Notes: generated from the sequence alone by a model not told the origin. A DNA stretch of 64,000 nucleotides from Streptomyces hundungensis (GCF_003627815.1 NZ_CP032698.1:3348001-3412000), one strand, 5' to 3'. Positions 9,061 through 18,588 are shown, counted from the first letter of the stretch. Numbers and translations: made by a program.

Positions 9061-9849
9061 TCACTCCCCGGGCCAGGCCGGCTTCCGCTTCTCGTTGAAC
9101 GCCGCCACACCCTCCGCCCGGTCCCCGGAGAACGCCACCGACCGCCACGCCGCGTCCTCGACCTCCAGGCCGGCCCGCAGGTCGAGGCCGTGGCCGAGCC
9201 GCATCGCCCGCTTGGCCGCGCGCAGCCCGACGGGCGAGTTGGCCGCCATGCGCCCGGCCAGCGCGAGCGCCTCGGTGCGGGCGTCCTCGGCCAGGACGTC
9301 GACGAGCCCCAACTCCCTTGCCTCGACGGCCTCGACGCGCCGCGCGGTGAAGACCAGCTCGGCGGCGCGGGCGGCGCCGACCCGGCGCGGCAGGAGCTGC
9401 GTACCGCCGCCGCCGGGGATGACGCCGACCGACACCTCGGGCAGGCCGACCACGGCGGTGGCGTCCGCCACGATCACATCGCAGGCGAGCGCGAGCTCGA
9501 AGCCGCCGCCGAGCGCGAAGCCGTGCACGGCGGCCACCGTCGGCATGGGCAGTTCGAGCACGCCGGTGTAGGCGGCGCGGGCGGTCGGGCGCTGGCGTAC
9601 GAGCTCGGCGTCGCTGAAGGAGTTGCGCTCCTTCAGGTCCGCGCCGACACAGAAGGCCCGCTCGTTCGTCGAGCTCACCACGGTCACCCGGGCGTCGCGG
9701 TCGGCGCCGAGCGCCTCGCAGGCGGCGGCGATGGAGCGGGCCATCTCCGTGGACACGGCGTTCATGGCCTTGGGCCGGTCGAGCACCAGCTCGGCGACAT
9801 ACCCCTCGCGCCGTACGACGACGAACTCCCCGAACCGCTGCTCGGCCAT
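9061..9849 (-). CDS. Enoyl-CoA hydratase/isomerase family protein
   Basis: This 262-aa crotonase-fold protein is predicted to hydrate 2-enoyl-CoA or a related CoA thioester. The oxyanion-hole regions are visible: NERAFCVGADLKER near residue 65 and FALGGGFELALACDV near 105. A glutamate-containing GLPEVSVGVIPGGGGTQ segment near 130 supplies the catalytic acid. The ATG at 9849 was preferred over the TTG six bases upstream because GGAGG is 8 nt from the ATG but too close to the TTG. A TetR-like palindrome (9865-9876) covers its promoter. Exact substrate unknown. Confidence 0.92.
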   Translation of the reverse strand: MAEQRFGEFVVVRREGYVAELVLDRPKAMNAVSTEMARSIAAACEALGADRDARVTVVSSTNERAFCVGADLKERNSFSDAELVRQRPTARAAYTGVLELPMPTVAAVHGFALGGGFELALACDVIVADATAVVGLPEVSVGVIPGGGGTQLLPRRVGAARAAELVFTARRVEAVEARELGLVDVLAEDARTEALALAGRMAANSPVGLRAAKRAMRLGHGLDLRAGLEVEDAAWRSVAFSGDRAEGVAAFNEKRKPAWPGE

Positions 9850-9864
9850 GGCCAACCCCTCCGT

Positions 9865-9876
9865 TAACGAACGTTA
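9865..9876. promoter_or_regulatory. Palindrome TAACGAACGTTA upstream of enoyl-CoA hydratase
   Basis: A 12-bp inverted repeat (TAACG, 2 nt, CGTTA) sits 16 bp before the start codon, where it would overlap the -10 box or transcription start. This shape is common for TetR-family repressors of fatty-acid or aromatic CoA-ester genes; the cognate regulator is unknown. Confidence 0.45.
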
Positions 9877-9914
9877 CGTCGGGGGTGATCCTAGGCCGCG
9901 GCCCGCGGAGTCCT

Positions 9915-11126
9915 CTAGGAGAGGTTCGGGACCTCGCGCCGGCGCAGGAGCCAGGGCTCCACCACCCCGAGGCCGCGCACCGGGCGCTGCCACATGGGCT
10001 GGAGCGCGAAGCGGTACTTCGCTGGGGGCGGGAAGTCCTCGCCCTCCTTCTCGGCGGCCAGCGCGTCCTGCGCGGCCTGCGCCTCGGAGACGGGTGCGTC
10101 CCCGGTGCGGGCCAGCTCCTCCGCGAACGCCCCGTCGACCAGGACGGCGTCCTTCGGGGCTATGGAGGTGAGGCGGCTGGCCAGGTTGACGGTGGTGCCG
10201 AACACGTCGCCCATGCGGGTCGTGACGGTGCCGAACGCGATGCCCACCCGCAGGGCGGGCATCGTCTCGTCGCCGGCCATGGTCTCGATCAGCCGCAGCG
10301 AGATCTCGGCGGCCGTGCCCGCGTCGTCCGCGGCGAACAGGACCTCGTCGCCCAGCGTCTTGATCAGCCGCCCGCCGTGCGCCGCGACCAGGTCGGCGGC
10401 GGTCGTCTCGAAAGCCTCGACGAGCTCGCCGAGCTCCTCCTCCTCCAGGCGCCGGGTGAGCCGGGTGAAGCCGACGAGGTCGGCGAAGCCCACCGCGAGA
10501 CGGCGGTCCACCATCTCCTCGTCGTCGGCGGCCTGCACCACGCGCCCGGTGGCGGCGGCCAGCTGGCGCCGCCACACGTAGACGAGGAACTCCTCCAGCT
10601 CGGGCAGGAGCAGCTCGACCAGGGGGTAGGTGACCTCGGTGCGGGTCATGCCCGGCTCGGGGGGCTCGGTCAGGCCCTCCAGAAAAGAATCGATCTGCCA
10701 TTCGGCCAGCCGGGCGGTGGTCTGCCCGGTGGAGCGCGCGACCTGCACCGCCATCGGCTCGCTGAGCAGCCCCGCCTCGACGAGTCCGGCGAGCCGGCGC
10801 AGGGCCAGCACGTCGGCCTCGGTGAGCGCCTTGGCCTGCCCGATGTCGGCGAACCCCATGGCCCGCCAGAACCGGGACGCCAGCTCCATGGAGACGCCCG
10901 CGGTACGGGCCGCCTGGAAGGGCGTGTAGCGCCGGTCGGCGCCGAGGATGAGCTGCTCCAGGCGGATGGCGAGCGGGTCGTCGGTGGGCTCGGCGGTGTG
11001 GTCGACGGCGTGGTGCGGCGTCGGGTACGCGGAGGGCGCGGCCTGTGCCGGGGTGCCGGAGCCGCCCGGGGTGTCGCCGGGGCCGCTTCCGGCGTCCGCA
11101 CCGGACCGTGTCTCGTCGACGGTCAC
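9915..11126 (-). CDS. cya: Class III adenylate cyclase
   Basis: This 403-aa soluble enzyme makes cAMP from ATP. The N-terminal half (about 70-215) resembles the autoinhibitory regulatory domain of Mycobacterium Rv1264-type cyclases; the catalytic CHD domain starts near residue 225 with FADLVGFTRLTRR and GGRLIKTLGDEVLF, carrying the metal-binding Asp residues. The GTG at 11126 is supported by AGGAGG 6 nt upstream; the open frame continues upstream without coding character. A Pro/Gly/Ala-rich leader precedes the first domain. Position beside birA matches the S. coelicolor order (recalled SCO4928/SCO4927). Confidence 0.92.
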   Translation of the reverse strand: MTVDETRSGADAGSGPGDTPGGSGTPAQAAPSAYPTPHHAVDHTAEPTDDPLAIRLEQLILGADRRYTPFQAARTAGVSMELASRFWRAMGFADIGQAKALTEADVLALRRLAGLVEAGLLSEPMAVQVARSTGQTTARLAEWQIDSFLEGLTEPPEPGMTRTEVTYPLVELLLPELEEFLVYVWRRQLAAATGRVVQAADDEEMVDRRLAVGFADLVGFTRLTRRLEEEELGELVEAFETTAADLVAAHGGRLIKTLGDEVLFAADDAGTAAEISLRLIETMAGDETMPALRVGIAFGTVTTRMGDVFGTTVNLASRLTSIAPKDAVLVDGAFAEELARTGDAPVSEAQAAQDALAAEKEGEDFPPPAKYRFALQPMWQRPVRGLGVVEPWLLRRREVPNLS

Positions 11127-11241
11127 CGGCCGCCTCCTGCCCGTTGCCTGCGCACTGCCCTGCCGATCTGTCGCTGGATCGGGCTCAACGATACGGCAGG
11201 TGTGCCGTAGCTCACGTCCCGGGAGCGCCCGTCCGGCCGCT

Positions 11242-12102
11242 TCAGGACGCGGCCGGGCGCAGGTGCACGATGTCCCCCGCGGCCACCGGCCGCTGGACAC
11301 CTTCCCCGGTGGCCAGGACCAAACGCCCGTCCCCGTCCACCGCGACCGCCTCGCCCTCCACCGACTGGCCTCCGGGCAGCTCGGCCCGTACGGTGCGGCC
11401 CAGCGTCGCGCAGGCCGCCGCGTACGCCTCGTGCAGCCCGCAGGCGGCCGGGTCTCCCGACGCCGTACGCCACGAGGCGTACCACTCCTCGATCGAGCGC
11501 AGCACCGCCCGCAGCAGGGTGTCGCGGTCGGTGGAGACCGCTCCCGCGAGGGCGAGGGAGCCCGCGCCGGGCACGGGCAGTTCGTCGGCGCGCAGCGTCA
11601 CATTGAGGCCGATGCCGACGACGACGCCGTCCGCGCCGGCCCGCTCGGCGAGGATCCCGCCCGCCTTGCGCTCCGCCCCGTCCACCGTGACCAGGAGGTC
11701 GTTGGGCCATTTCAGTGCCGTCTCGACGCCCGCGGCCCGCGCGAGACCGCCCGCGACCGCGACCCCGGTGAGCAGCGGCAGCCAGCCCCACCGCTCCACC
11801 GGCACCGAGGCGCCGGGCTTCAGCAGGACGGAGAAGAAGAGCCCGGAGCGGGCCGGCGCGGACCAGCGGCGGTCCAGGCGCCCGCGCCCCGCGGTCTGCT
11901 CCTCGGCGACCAGGACCGCGCCCTCGGCGAGCCCGTCCGCCTTCGCCGCGAGGTCGGAGTTGGTGGAGCCGGTCGCCGTGACCACGTCCAGGGAGGTCCA
12001 CAGCGCGTCCGGGCGCAGCAGGGCGCGGCGCAGCGCGGTGGCGTTCAGGGGCGGCCGGTCCAGGTCGGACCAGCGGCTGTCGGAAGCGTCCGGGGGTGTC
12101 AT
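11242..12102 (-). CDS. birA: Biotin-[acetyl-CoA-carboxylase] ligase
   Basis: This 286-aa enzyme attaches biotin to the lysine of the carboxylase BCCP domain, presumably that of AccA2 encoded 4 kb away. The ATP/biotin loop reads AGRGRLDRRW near residue 75, and KWPNDLL near 135 carries the catalytic Lys. There is no N-terminal DNA-binding domain, so it is a monofunctional (class I) ligase. The ATG is preceded by TAACCT at 6 nt, which fits a leaderless mRNA. It is divergent from pccB, which codes a carboxylase subunit of the same complex. Confidence 0.95.
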   Translation of the reverse strand: MTPPDASDSRWSDLDRPPLNATALRRALLRPDALWTSLDVVTATGSTNSDLAAKADGLAEGAVLVAEEQTAGRGRLDRRWSAPARSGLFFSVLLKPGASVPVERWGWLPLLTGVAVAGGLARAAGVETALKWPNDLLVTVDGAERKAGGILAERAGADGVVVGIGLNVTLRADELPVPGAGSLALAGAVSTDRDTLLRAVLRSIEEWYASWRTASGDPAACGLHEAYAAACATLGRTVRAELPGGQSVEGEAVAVDGDGRLVLATGEGVQRPVAAGDIVHLRPAAS

Positions 12103-12181
12103 GCAGCCAGGTTAGGCCGCAATTGCAAGGCGCCCCGGGTGTGGCAAACGCCGCACTGCCGAACCGTATCGGCGCCACTAC

Positions 12182-12219
12182 CCTACGAGTCAGTAGCCAG
12201 CCTACGAGTCAGCAGCCAG
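12182..12219 (+). repeat. Two tandem 19-bp repeats in the pccB leader
   Basis: CCTACGAGTCAGTAGCCAG (12182-12200) is followed directly by a copy with one mismatch (12201-12219). A TACCCT -10-like box at 12179-12184 overlaps the first copy, so the repeats lie at or just after the transcription start of pccB. A regulatory role is possible but unproven. Confidence 0.5.
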
Positions 12220-12253
12220 CCACCCCCGTGACCAGGCAGGGAGCCGCATCCCG

Positions 12254-13861
12254 ATGTCCGAGCCGGAAAACGCCCAGAGCGACGCCACCGTCGACCTCCA
12301 CACCACCGCCGGAAAGCTGGCGGATCTTCAGCGCCGCATCGACGAGGCGACCCACGCCGGCTCCGCGCGAGCGATCGAAAAGCAGCACGCCAAGGGCAAG
12401 TTGACGGCCCGTGAGCGGGTCGAGCTGCTCCTTGACGAGGGCTCGTTCGTCGAACTGGACGAGTTCGCCCGGCACCGCTCGACCAACTTCGGGATCGAGA
12501 AGAACCGCCCCTACGGCGACGGCGTGGTCACCGGATACGGAACGGTCGACGGCCGTCCGGTGTGCGTGTACTCGCAGGACTTCACCATCTTCGGCGGCTC
12601 GCTCGGCGAGGTGTACGGCGAGAAGATCGTGAAGGTCATGGACTTCGCCCTCAAGACGGGCTGTCCGGTCATCGGCATCAACGACGGCGGTGGCGCCCGC
12701 ATCCAGGAGGGCGTCGTCGCACTCGGCCTGTTCGCCGAGATCTTCCGCCGCAATGTGCACGCCTCGGGCGTCGTTCCGCAGATCTCCCTGATCGTCGGCC
12801 CGTGCGCGGGCGGCGCGGTGTACTCCCCCGCGATCACCGACTTCACGGTGATGGTCGACCAGACCTCGCACATGTTCATCACCGGGCCCGACGTCATCAA
12901 GACCGTCACCGGTGAGGACGTGGGCTTCGAGGAGCTCGGCGGCGCGCGCACGCACAACACCACGTCGGGTGTGGCGCACCACATGGCGGGCGACGAGAAG
13001 GACGCGATCGAATACGTCAAGTCCCTTCTCTCGTACCTCCCTTCGAACAACCTGAGCGAGCCGCCGGCCTTCCCCGAGGAGGCCGATCTGGAGACCTCGG
13101 ACGAGGACCGCGAGCTGGACGCCCTCATCCCGGACTCCGCGAACCAGCCGTACGACATGCACACCGCCATCGAACACGTCCTGGACGAGGGCGAGTTCCT
13201 GGAGACGCAGGCCCTGTTCGCGCCGAACATCATCACCGGCTTCGGCCGCGTGGAGGGCTACCCGGTGGGCATCGTCGCCAACCAGCCCATGCAGTTCGCC
13301 GGTTGCCTGGACATCAACGCCTCCGAGAAGGCCGCGCGCTTCGTGCGCACCTGCGACGCCTTCAACGTGCCGGTGCTGACCTTCGTCGACGTCCCCGGCT
13401 TCCTTCCCGGGGTCGACCAGGAGTACGGCGGCATCATCCGCCGCGGCGCCAAGCTGATCTACGCCTACGCGGAGGCGACGGTCCCGCTCATCACCGTCAT
13501 CACCCGCAAGGCGTTCGGCGGCGCGTACGACGTCATGGGCTCCAAGCACCTGGGCGCCGACCTCAACCTGGCGTGGCCGACGGCGCAGATCGCTGTCATG
13601 GGCGCGCAGGGCGCGGTCAACATCCTGCACCGGCGCACGATCGCGGCGGCCGCCCCCGAGGACCAGGAGGCGACCCGGGCCGAGCTGATCGCGGACTACG
13701 AGGACACGCTCCTCAACCCGTACATCGCGGCGGAGCGGGGGTACGTGGACGCGGTGATCATGCCGTCGGAGACCCGGGCCCACATCGTGCGGGGCCTGCG
13801 TCAGCTGCGCACGAAGCGGGAATCCCTCCCTCCGAAGAAGCACGGCAACATCCCTCTCTAG
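12254..13861 (+). CDS. pccB: Propionyl-CoA carboxylase beta subunit
   Basis: This 535-aa carboxyltransferase moves CO2 from biotin to propionyl-CoA, giving methylmalonyl-CoA, a precursor for polyketides and odd-chain metabolism. The N- and C-terminal crotonase-like halves are complete, with GGGARIQEG and the [12 protein letters not shown] oxyanion region in the first half and [17 protein letters not shown] in the second. Asp426 in GGAYDVMG corresponds to the Asp422 that selects propionyl-CoA in S. coelicolor PccB (known structure-function work). The ATG has GGGAG about 8 nt upstream. It forms an operon with pccE, 30 bp downstream. Confidence 0.96.
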   Translation: MSEPENAQSDATVDLHTTAGKLADLQRRIDEATHAGSARAIEKQHAKGKLTARERVELLLDEGSFVELDEFARHRSTNFGIEKNRPYGDGVVTGYGTVDGRPVCVYSQDFTIFGGSLGEVYGEKIVKVMDFALKTGCPVIGINDGGGARIQEGVVALGLFAEIFRRNVHASGVVPQISLIVGPCAGGAVYSPAITDFTVMVDQTSHMFITGPDVIKTVTGEDVGFEELGGARTHNTTSGVAHHMAGDEKDAIEYVKSLLSYLPSNNLSEPPAFPEEADLETSDEDRELDALIPDSANQPYDMHTAIEHVLDEGEFLETQALFAPNIITGFGRVEGYPVGIVANQPMQFAGCLDINASEKAARFVRTCDAFNVPVLTFVDVPGFLPGVDQEYGGIIRRGAKLIYAYAEATVPLITVITRKAFGGAYDVMGSKHLGADLNLAWPTAQIAVMGAQGAVNILHRRTIAAAAPEDQEATRAELIADYEDTLLNPYIAAERGYVDAVIMPSETRAHIVRGLRQLRTKRESLPPKKHGNIPL

Positions 13862-13891
13862 CCCGCACCCCGCACTCTGCAAGGAGCCGCT

Positions 13892-14098
13892 GTGATCAAG
13901 GTCGTACGGGGCAATCCGACTCCGGAGGAGCTGGCCGCCGCACTGGCGGTGGTTCAGGCGCGCGCCGCGGCGACGGCTTCGGCCGCGTCCGGTGCGCCGG
14001 AGCCGCCGGAGGGCTGGTCCGACCCGTCCCGCATCGCCCGTCACGCCCTGCCGCGGCCGGGCGCCCACGCCTGGTCCCGCACGTACTGGCCCGCGTAG
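13892..14098 (+). CDS. pccE: Acyl-CoA carboxylase epsilon subunit
   Basis: This 68-aa protein starts at a GTG with AGGAG upstream and lies right behind pccB. It shows the epsilon-subunit pattern: IKVVRGNPTPEELAALAVV-like start, a variable Ala-rich middle, then a Trp/Arg/Pro tail ending SRTYWPA. Epsilon subunits bridge the alpha and beta subunits and raise activity of actinobacterial acyl-CoA carboxylases. Confidence 0.9.
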   Translation: MIKVVRGNPTPEELAAALAVVQARAAATASAASGAPEPPEGWSDPSRIARHALPRPGAHAWSRTYWPA

Positions 14099-14104
14099 CC
14101 CAAC

Positions 14105-14128
14105 CCCGCCCCCTCCCTGGGGGGCGGG
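14105..14128 (+). terminator. Hairpin after pccE
   Basis: A 9-bp stem (CCCGCCCCC with GGGGGCGGG) and a short loop begins 6 bp after the pccE stop. Confidence 0.55.
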
Positions 14129-14146
14129 CCGCGGGTGCCCCCCCCC

Positions 14147-14575
14147 TCGCGCAGTTCCCCGCGCCCCTGAAAACCCGCTTTCGGCTGCGGACCGCAGGTG
14201 GCTGGTCGCGCAGTTCCCCGCGCCCCCAAGAAACCCCGTTTTCGTCTGCGGACCGCAGGTGGCTGGTCGCGCAGTTCCCCGCGCCCCTAGCTACTCGGTG
14301 CGGGGGCACCTTCAGCCTGTCCGGCGATTGAGGACGAGCGCCGTTCAGGCGCGATCGGGGTCTGGGGCGGAGCCCCAGGTTCTTTGGCTGCGGGCCGTGC
14401 GGGGCTGGGCGCGCAGTTCCCCGCGCCCTTAACTACTCGGTCCCGGCCCGCATCGGCCACCTCAGCCCGTCCGGCGATTGAGGACGAGCGCCCTTTAGGC
14501 GCGAACGGGGTCTGGGGCGGAGCCCCAGGTTCTTTGGCTGCGGGCCGTGCGGGGCTGGGGCGCCTTCAGCCTGTC
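14147..14575. repeat. Dispersed Streptomyces repeat cluster, 4 inverted copies plus a duplicated block
   Basis: The 542-bp gap after pccE holds four copies of the repeat core in inverted orientation (within 14147-14167, 14206-14226, 14267-14287, 14409-14428). A block of about 90 bp, from GTCCGGCGATTGAGGACGAG through GGGGCGGAGCCCC to GGGCCGTGCGGGGCTGGG, occurs twice about 150 bp apart (near 14319 and 14468). No gene is seen until 14641. Confidence 0.8.
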
Positions 14576-14589
14576 CGGCGCCCGGAGGC

Positions 14590-14605
14590 TGAGTATTCGT
14601 ACTCA
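14590..14605. promoter_or_regulatory. Perfect palindrome TGAGTATTCGTACTCA
   Basis: A 6+4+6 perfect inverted repeat sits 35 bp upstream of the 42-aa membrane protein, just upstream of its expected -35 zone. It looks like an operator; no binding protein is known to me. CACTAT at 14628-14633 is a candidate -10 box. Confidence 0.5.
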
Positions 14606-14640
14606 GGCGCGTGAAGCGGCCGCGTCGCACTATCGGTTGC

Positions 14641-14769
14641 ATGCTGTGGTCAGACCCCGATGACAAGCCCCCGAAGGAACTCCGCGACGCCCAGGCGATG
14701 ATGCGCCGCGCGGGCCTGTTCCTCGCCCTCGCCATGGTGGTGGCGATGATCGTGGTCAACATCCGCTGA
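14641..14769 (+). CDS. mmpB: 42-aa single-pass membrane protein (MmpB-like)
   Basis: This small gene encodes an acidic/basic N-terminus ([18 protein letters not shown]) followed by one hydrophobic helix (about residues 25-41). The N-terminal [14 protein letters not shown] pattern and length match what I recall as the morphogenic membrane protein MmpB of Streptomyces; the name is given with caution. No Shine-Dalgarno is present; CACTAT ends 7 nt before the ATG, so translation is probably leaderless. It lies 49 bp upstream of maf, in the same direction, but maf has its own -10-like box. Confidence 0.75.
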   Translation: MLWSDPDDKPPKELRDAQAMMRRAGLFLALAMVVAMIVVNIR

Positions 14770-14818
14770 GCGGGCCGGGGCGGGCCCGGTCCACCACCCG
14801 GCGCCTACGATGGCGCAC

Positions 14819-15421
14819 ATGACTGCTCCGCGCCGCCTCGTCCTCGCCTCCCAATCCCCCGCCCGGCTCGGGCTGCTCCGCCAGGCGGGGCTCGCGCCCG
14901 AGGTGATCGTCAGCGGCGTCGACGAGGACGCCCTGAGCGCGCCGACCCCGTCCGAGCTCGCCCTGGTCCTCGCCGAGGCGAAGGCGGACGCGGTGGCCGC
15001 CCGCCCCGAGGCGTCGGGCGCGCTCGTCATCGGCTGCGACTCCGTGCTGGAGCTGGACGGCCTGGCGCTCGGCAAGCCCGCCGACGCCGAGGACGCGACG
15101 GCCCGCTGGAAGTCGATGCGCGGCCGCTCGGGCGTACTGCGGACCGGGCACTGCGTGATCGACACGGCGACCGGCGGGCGTACCTCGGCGACCGCGTCGA
15201 CGGTCGTCCATTTCGGCGAGCCCACGGACGCGGAGCTCGCGGCGTACGTGGCGAGCGGTGAACCCCTGTACGTGGCAGGGGCGTTCACCCTCGACGGCCG
15301 CTCGGCACCCTTCATCGACTCCATCGAGGGCGACCCCGGCAACGTCATCGGGCTCAGCCTGCCCCTGCTGCGCACCCTCCTCGCCGAGCTGGGCGTCCCG
15401 ATCACCGAGCTGTGGGTCTAG
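14819..15421 (+). CDS. maf: Maf family nucleoside-triphosphate pyrophosphatase
   Basis: This 200-aa house-cleaning enzyme hydrolyses non-canonical or surplus NTPs to NMP and PPi. Family motifs are intact: [12 protein letters not shown] near residue 10, [14 protein letters not shown] near 70, and the acidic C-terminal [16 protein letters not shown]. The ATG at 14819 was preferred to the one at 14810 because TACGAT at 14806-14811 can act as the -10 of a leaderless mRNA and because the protein then begins directly at [11 protein letters not shown]. Confidence 0.93.
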   Translation: MTAPRRLVLASQSPARLGLLRQAGLAPEVIVSGVDEDALSAPTPSELALVLAEAKADAVAARPEASGALVIGCDSVLELDGLALGKPADAEDATARWKSMRGRSGVLRTGHCVIDTATGGRTSATASTVVHFGEPTDAELAAYVASGEPLYVAGAFTLDGRSAPFIDSIEGDPGNVIGLSLPLLRTLLAELGVPITELWV

Positions 15422-15428
15422 GCGGCCA

Positions 15429-15905
15429 TCAGGCGGCCGCCGGCGCCCCGTTGGGGGCAGGAGGGGTGCCGTCCTCGGGGGCGGGCCCGGCCTTGGCGAC
15501 GGGACGCTCCCTCGCGTACGCCAGGAGTACGAGGACGAGCAGCGCGAGCACGACCATCAGATACGCGAAGGCGCCCCAGCCGACCAGGCCGACGGTGAAC
15601 GCGGCAAGGACCGCGTGCACCACCGCGCAGGCGATCAGCGTGATGCGGGCGATGCGGCCCGGCGCGCGGTCACGGATGCCGACGATCAGCAGAAGCACCC
15701 CGCAGACGGCGAGGAAGAGTCCGAAGAGGCCGCCCGCGACCCAGGCTCCCACCGAGATGGCGTGGGGATCGATCCCGGCGAGCGACATGTTCTGGTTGTG
15801 GGCGACCAGGCCGAGCACCCAGTTGACCAGCACGATCCCGCAGGCCTCGGCGAAGAGAATGAGCGCGGCCACGATGGCGATCGGTCGGCGCAGCACGCGC
15901 GACAC
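15429..15905 (-). CDS. Four-helix integral membrane protein of unknown function
   Basis: This 158-aa protein has four predicted membrane helices (about residues 10-30, 50-75, 85-108 and 112-132) and a Pro/Ala-rich cytoplasmic tail. It resembles the small conserved membrane protein encoded between maf and accA2 in other streptomycetes, but no function is known. It is convergent with maf, 7 bp away. Confidence 0.82.
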   Translation of the reverse strand: MSRVLRRPIAIVAALILFAEACGIVLVNWVLGLVAHNQNMSLAGIDPHAISVGAWVAGGLFGLFLAVCGVLLLIVGIRDRAPGRIARITLIACAVVHAVLAAFTVGLVGWGAFAYLMVVLALLVLVLLAYARERPVAKAGPAPEDGTPPAPNGAPAAA

Positions 15906-16297
15906 CCCCTGTTACCCCTAGTACGGCTGTGCCGCGCACGCTACTAACCGGTAATGGTTCGTACAAGGGTCCGGACAACACCGGTGGGCCTCCCGTGGGC
16001 ATCCCGTGGGCGGCCCGCTTCGGCGCGCGGGGGCCGCACCGCAAAGAATCACTCGGCCATTCGTAGGTACTCCACAAAGAAATCCCCGGACGTGCTGGCC
16101 CCCGGGACAGAGACCTTGCCCACACCCGGCCGCTACTGTGCGGTACGGGAGCCCGGCGTACCGTGGTGCGACAAGGGATTTCGCGACTTGAGCGTGGCTC
16201 GAATCACACTCCGTGTGGGCAAGCTCACCATTGGGGATGGGTCGTAAGCCAGTGTGCGGCTTCCCTAAACTCAGCTTGTTTCAAGGAGGGAGCCATC
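15906..16297. promoter_or_regulatory. Promoter region of accA2
   Basis: The 392-bp divergent gap contains a CACACTCCGTGTG palindrome at 16205-16217, a 7-bp-arm repeat CGGTACG/CGTACCG near 16140-16162, and a TAAACT box at 16266-16271. AAGGAGGGAG at 16283-16292 is the accA2 ribosome binding site. No convincing gene is seen. Confidence 0.4.
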
Positions 16298-18052
16298 GTG
16301 CGCAAGGTGCTCATCGCCAACCGAGGCGAAATCGCTGTCCGCGTTGCCCGGGCCTGCCGGGATGCCGGAATCGCGAGCGTAGCCGTCTACGCCGATCCGG
16401 ACCGGGATGCACTGCATGTCCGGACAGCGGACGAGGCATTCGCCCTGGGCGGTGACACCCCGGCGGCCAGCTATCTGGACATCGCCAAGGTGCTCGCGGC
16501 AGCGGCCGACTCCGGAGCGGACGCGGTCCACCCGGGCTACGGATTCCTCTCCGAGAACGCCGAGTTCGCCCAGGCCGTACTGGACGCGGGCCTGACCTGG
16601 ATCGGTCCGCCCCCGCAGGCCATCCGCGACCTCGGCGACAAGGTGGCGGCCCGTCACATCGCCCAGCGCGCGGGCGCCCCGCTCGTCGCCGGCACCCCGG
16701 ACCCGGTCTCGGGCGCCGACGAGGTCGTCGCGTTCGCCCGCGAACACGGCCTGCCCATCGCCATCAAGGCGGCCTTCGGCGGCGGCGGCCGCGGCCTCAA
16801 GGTCGCCCGCACCCTCGAAGAGGTCCCCGAGCTCTACGACTCGGCGGTGCGCGAGGCCGTCGCGGCGTTCGGCCGGGGCGAGTGCTTCGTCGAGCGCTAC
16901 CTCGACAAGCCGCGTCACGTCGAGACCCAGTGCCTCGCCGACACCCACGGCAACGTCGTCGTGGTCTCGACCCGTGACTGCTCGCTCCAGCGCCGCCATC
17001 AGAAGCTGGTCGAGGAGGCCCCGGCGCCGTTCCTGACGGAGGCTCAGAACGCGGAGCTGTACGCCGCGTCCAAGGCCATCCTCAAGGAGGCCGGCTACGT
17101 CGGCGCGGGCACCGTCGAGTTCCTCGTCGGCGCCGACGGCACCATCTCCTTCCTGGAGGTCAACACCCGCCTCCAGGTCGAGCACCCGGTCACCGAAGAG
17201 GTCACCGGCATCGACCTGGTCCGCGAGATGTTCCGCATCGCCGACGGCGAGGAACTGGGGTACGGCGACCCGGTCATGCGCGGCCACTCCATCGAGTTCC
17301 GCATCAACGGCGAGGACCCGGGCCGCGGCTTCCTGCCCGCCCCCGGCACGGTCACCCTGTTCTCGCCGCCGACCGGCCCGGGCGTCCGCCTGGACGCCGG
17401 CGTCGAGTCCGGCTCGGTCATCGGCCCCGCCTGGGACTCCCTGCTCGCCAAGCTCATCGTTACCGGTGCCACCCGTGAGCAGGCGCTCCAGCGGGCGGCG
17501 CGTGCGCTGGCCGAGTTCACCGTCGAGGGCATGGCGACGGCCATCCCCTTCCACCGCGCGGTCGTCGCCGACCCCGCCTTCACCGCCGACCCGTTCCGCA
17601 TCCACACCCGCTGGATCGAGACCGAGTTCGTCAACGAGATCCCGGCGTTCACGGCCCCGGCCGACGCGGAGTCGGACGAGGAGCCCGGCCGCGAGACGGT
17701 CGTGGTCGAGGTGGGTGGCAAGCGCCTTGAGGTCTCCCTGCCGTCCTCGCTCGGCATGACGCTGGCGCGTACGGCCGCGGCGGGCGGCGCCAAGCCCAAG
17801 CGGCGTGCCGCCAAGAAGACCGGCTCCGCCGCTTCCGGCGACACCCTTGCCTCGCCCATGCAGGGCACGATCGTGAAGGTGGCGGTCGAGGAGGGCCAGG
17901 AGGTCAAGGAGGGCGACCTCGTCGTGGTCCTGGAGGCCATGAAGATGGAGCAGCCGCTCAACGCGCATCGCGCGGGGACGGTTAAGGGGCTTGCGGCGGA
18001 GGTGGGGGCGTCGGTGTCGTCCGGCGCGATGATCTGCGAGATCAAGGACTGA
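16298..18052 (+). CDS. accA2: Acyl-CoA carboxylase alpha subunit (biotin carboxylase plus BCCP)
   Basis: This 584-aa biotinylated subunit carboxylates its biotin using ATP and bicarbonate, and serves PccB and related beta subunits. Order: biotin carboxylase N-domain ([16 protein letters not shown] at the start), ATP-grasp ([12 protein letters not shown] near 165, [14 protein letters not shown] near 290), C-domain to about 450, a linker with a Lys-rich patch (KPKRRAAKK), and the biotinyl domain with EAMKMEQ (biotin on the first Lys). The GTG at 16298 is set by AAGGAGG upstream. A strong hairpin follows the stop. Confidence 0.96.
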   Translation: MRKVLIANRGEIAVRVARACRDAGIASVAVYADPDRDALHVRTADEAFALGGDTPAASYLDIAKVLAAAADSGADAVHPGYGFLSENAEFAQAVLDAGLTWIGPPPQAIRDLGDKVAARHIAQRAGAPLVAGTPDPVSGADEVVAFAREHGLPIAIKAAFGGGGRGLKVARTLEEVPELYDSAVREAVAAFGRGECFVERYLDKPRHVETQCLADTHGNVVVVSTRDCSLQRRHQKLVEEAPAPFLTEAQNAELYAASKAILKEAGYVGAGTVEFLVGADGTISFLEVNTRLQVEHPVTEEVTGIDLVREMFRIADGEELGYGDPVMRGHSIEFRINGEDPGRGFLPAPGTVTLFSPPTGPGVRLDAGVESGSVIGPAWDSLLAKLIVTGATREQALQRAARALAEFTVEGMATAIPFHRAVVADPAFTADPFRIHTRWIETEFVNEIPAFTAPADAESDEEPGRETVVVEVGGKRLEVSLPSSLGMTLARTAAAGGAKPKRRAAKKTGSAASGDTLASPMQGTIVKVAVEEGQEVKEGDLVVVLEAMKMEQPLNAHRAGTVKGLAAEVGASVSSGAMICEIKD

Positions 18053-18068
18053 CTTCCCGCAGCCCCCC

Positions 18069-18100
18069 GAGCCCCGGCCCCCCTGCACCGGCCGGGGCTC
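18069..18100 (+). terminator. Terminator of accA2
   Basis: An 11-bp perfect stem (GAGCCCCGGCC and its complement) with a 10-nt loop lies 17 bp past the stop. Confidence 0.7.
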
Positions 18101-18104
18101 ACCC

Positions 18105-18535
18105 GTACCCCCTGGGGCTCCGCCCCAGACCCCAACGTGTTCGCCCACCCACCCGCCCGTGACGGGGATCGAAGGGTCCGGCCCTGGGGCTCCGCCCCAG
18201 ACCCCGATCGCGCCTAAAGGGCGCTCGTCCTCAAACGCCGGACAGGCTGAGGTGGCCGATGCTGGCCCGCCCCGAGCACTTAAGGGGCGCGGGGAACTGC
18301 GCAACCAGCCCAGCACGGTCCGCAGACGAAAGCGGGTTTTAAGGGGCGCGAGGAACTGCGCGAGAAGCGAGCACGGCCCGCAGACCGAAGGGCTTTTAGG
18401 GGCGCGGGGAACTGCGCGAGAAGCGAGCACGGCCCGCACACGATCAGGGGGTTAGGGGCGCGGGGAACTGCGCGGGAAGCGGGCACGGTCCGCATATGAC
18501 CAGGGGGTTGGGGGCGCGGGGAACTGCGCAAGCGG
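18105..18535. repeat. Dispersed Streptomyces repeat cluster, 5 copies
   Basis: The 536-bp gap before the TetR gene contains GGGGCTCCGCCCC hairpins near 18115 and 18186, a GCGCCTAAAGGGCGC hairpin, and five copies of the repeat core spaced 55-59 bp apart (18284-18303, 18343-18363, 18399-18419, 18455-18474, 18511-18530). Confidence 0.8.
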
Positions 18536-18588
18536 CCGCGCACGGGCCGGGGCGGGGCCGGGGGCCGAGGGGGCTGGCATGCTGGGGG

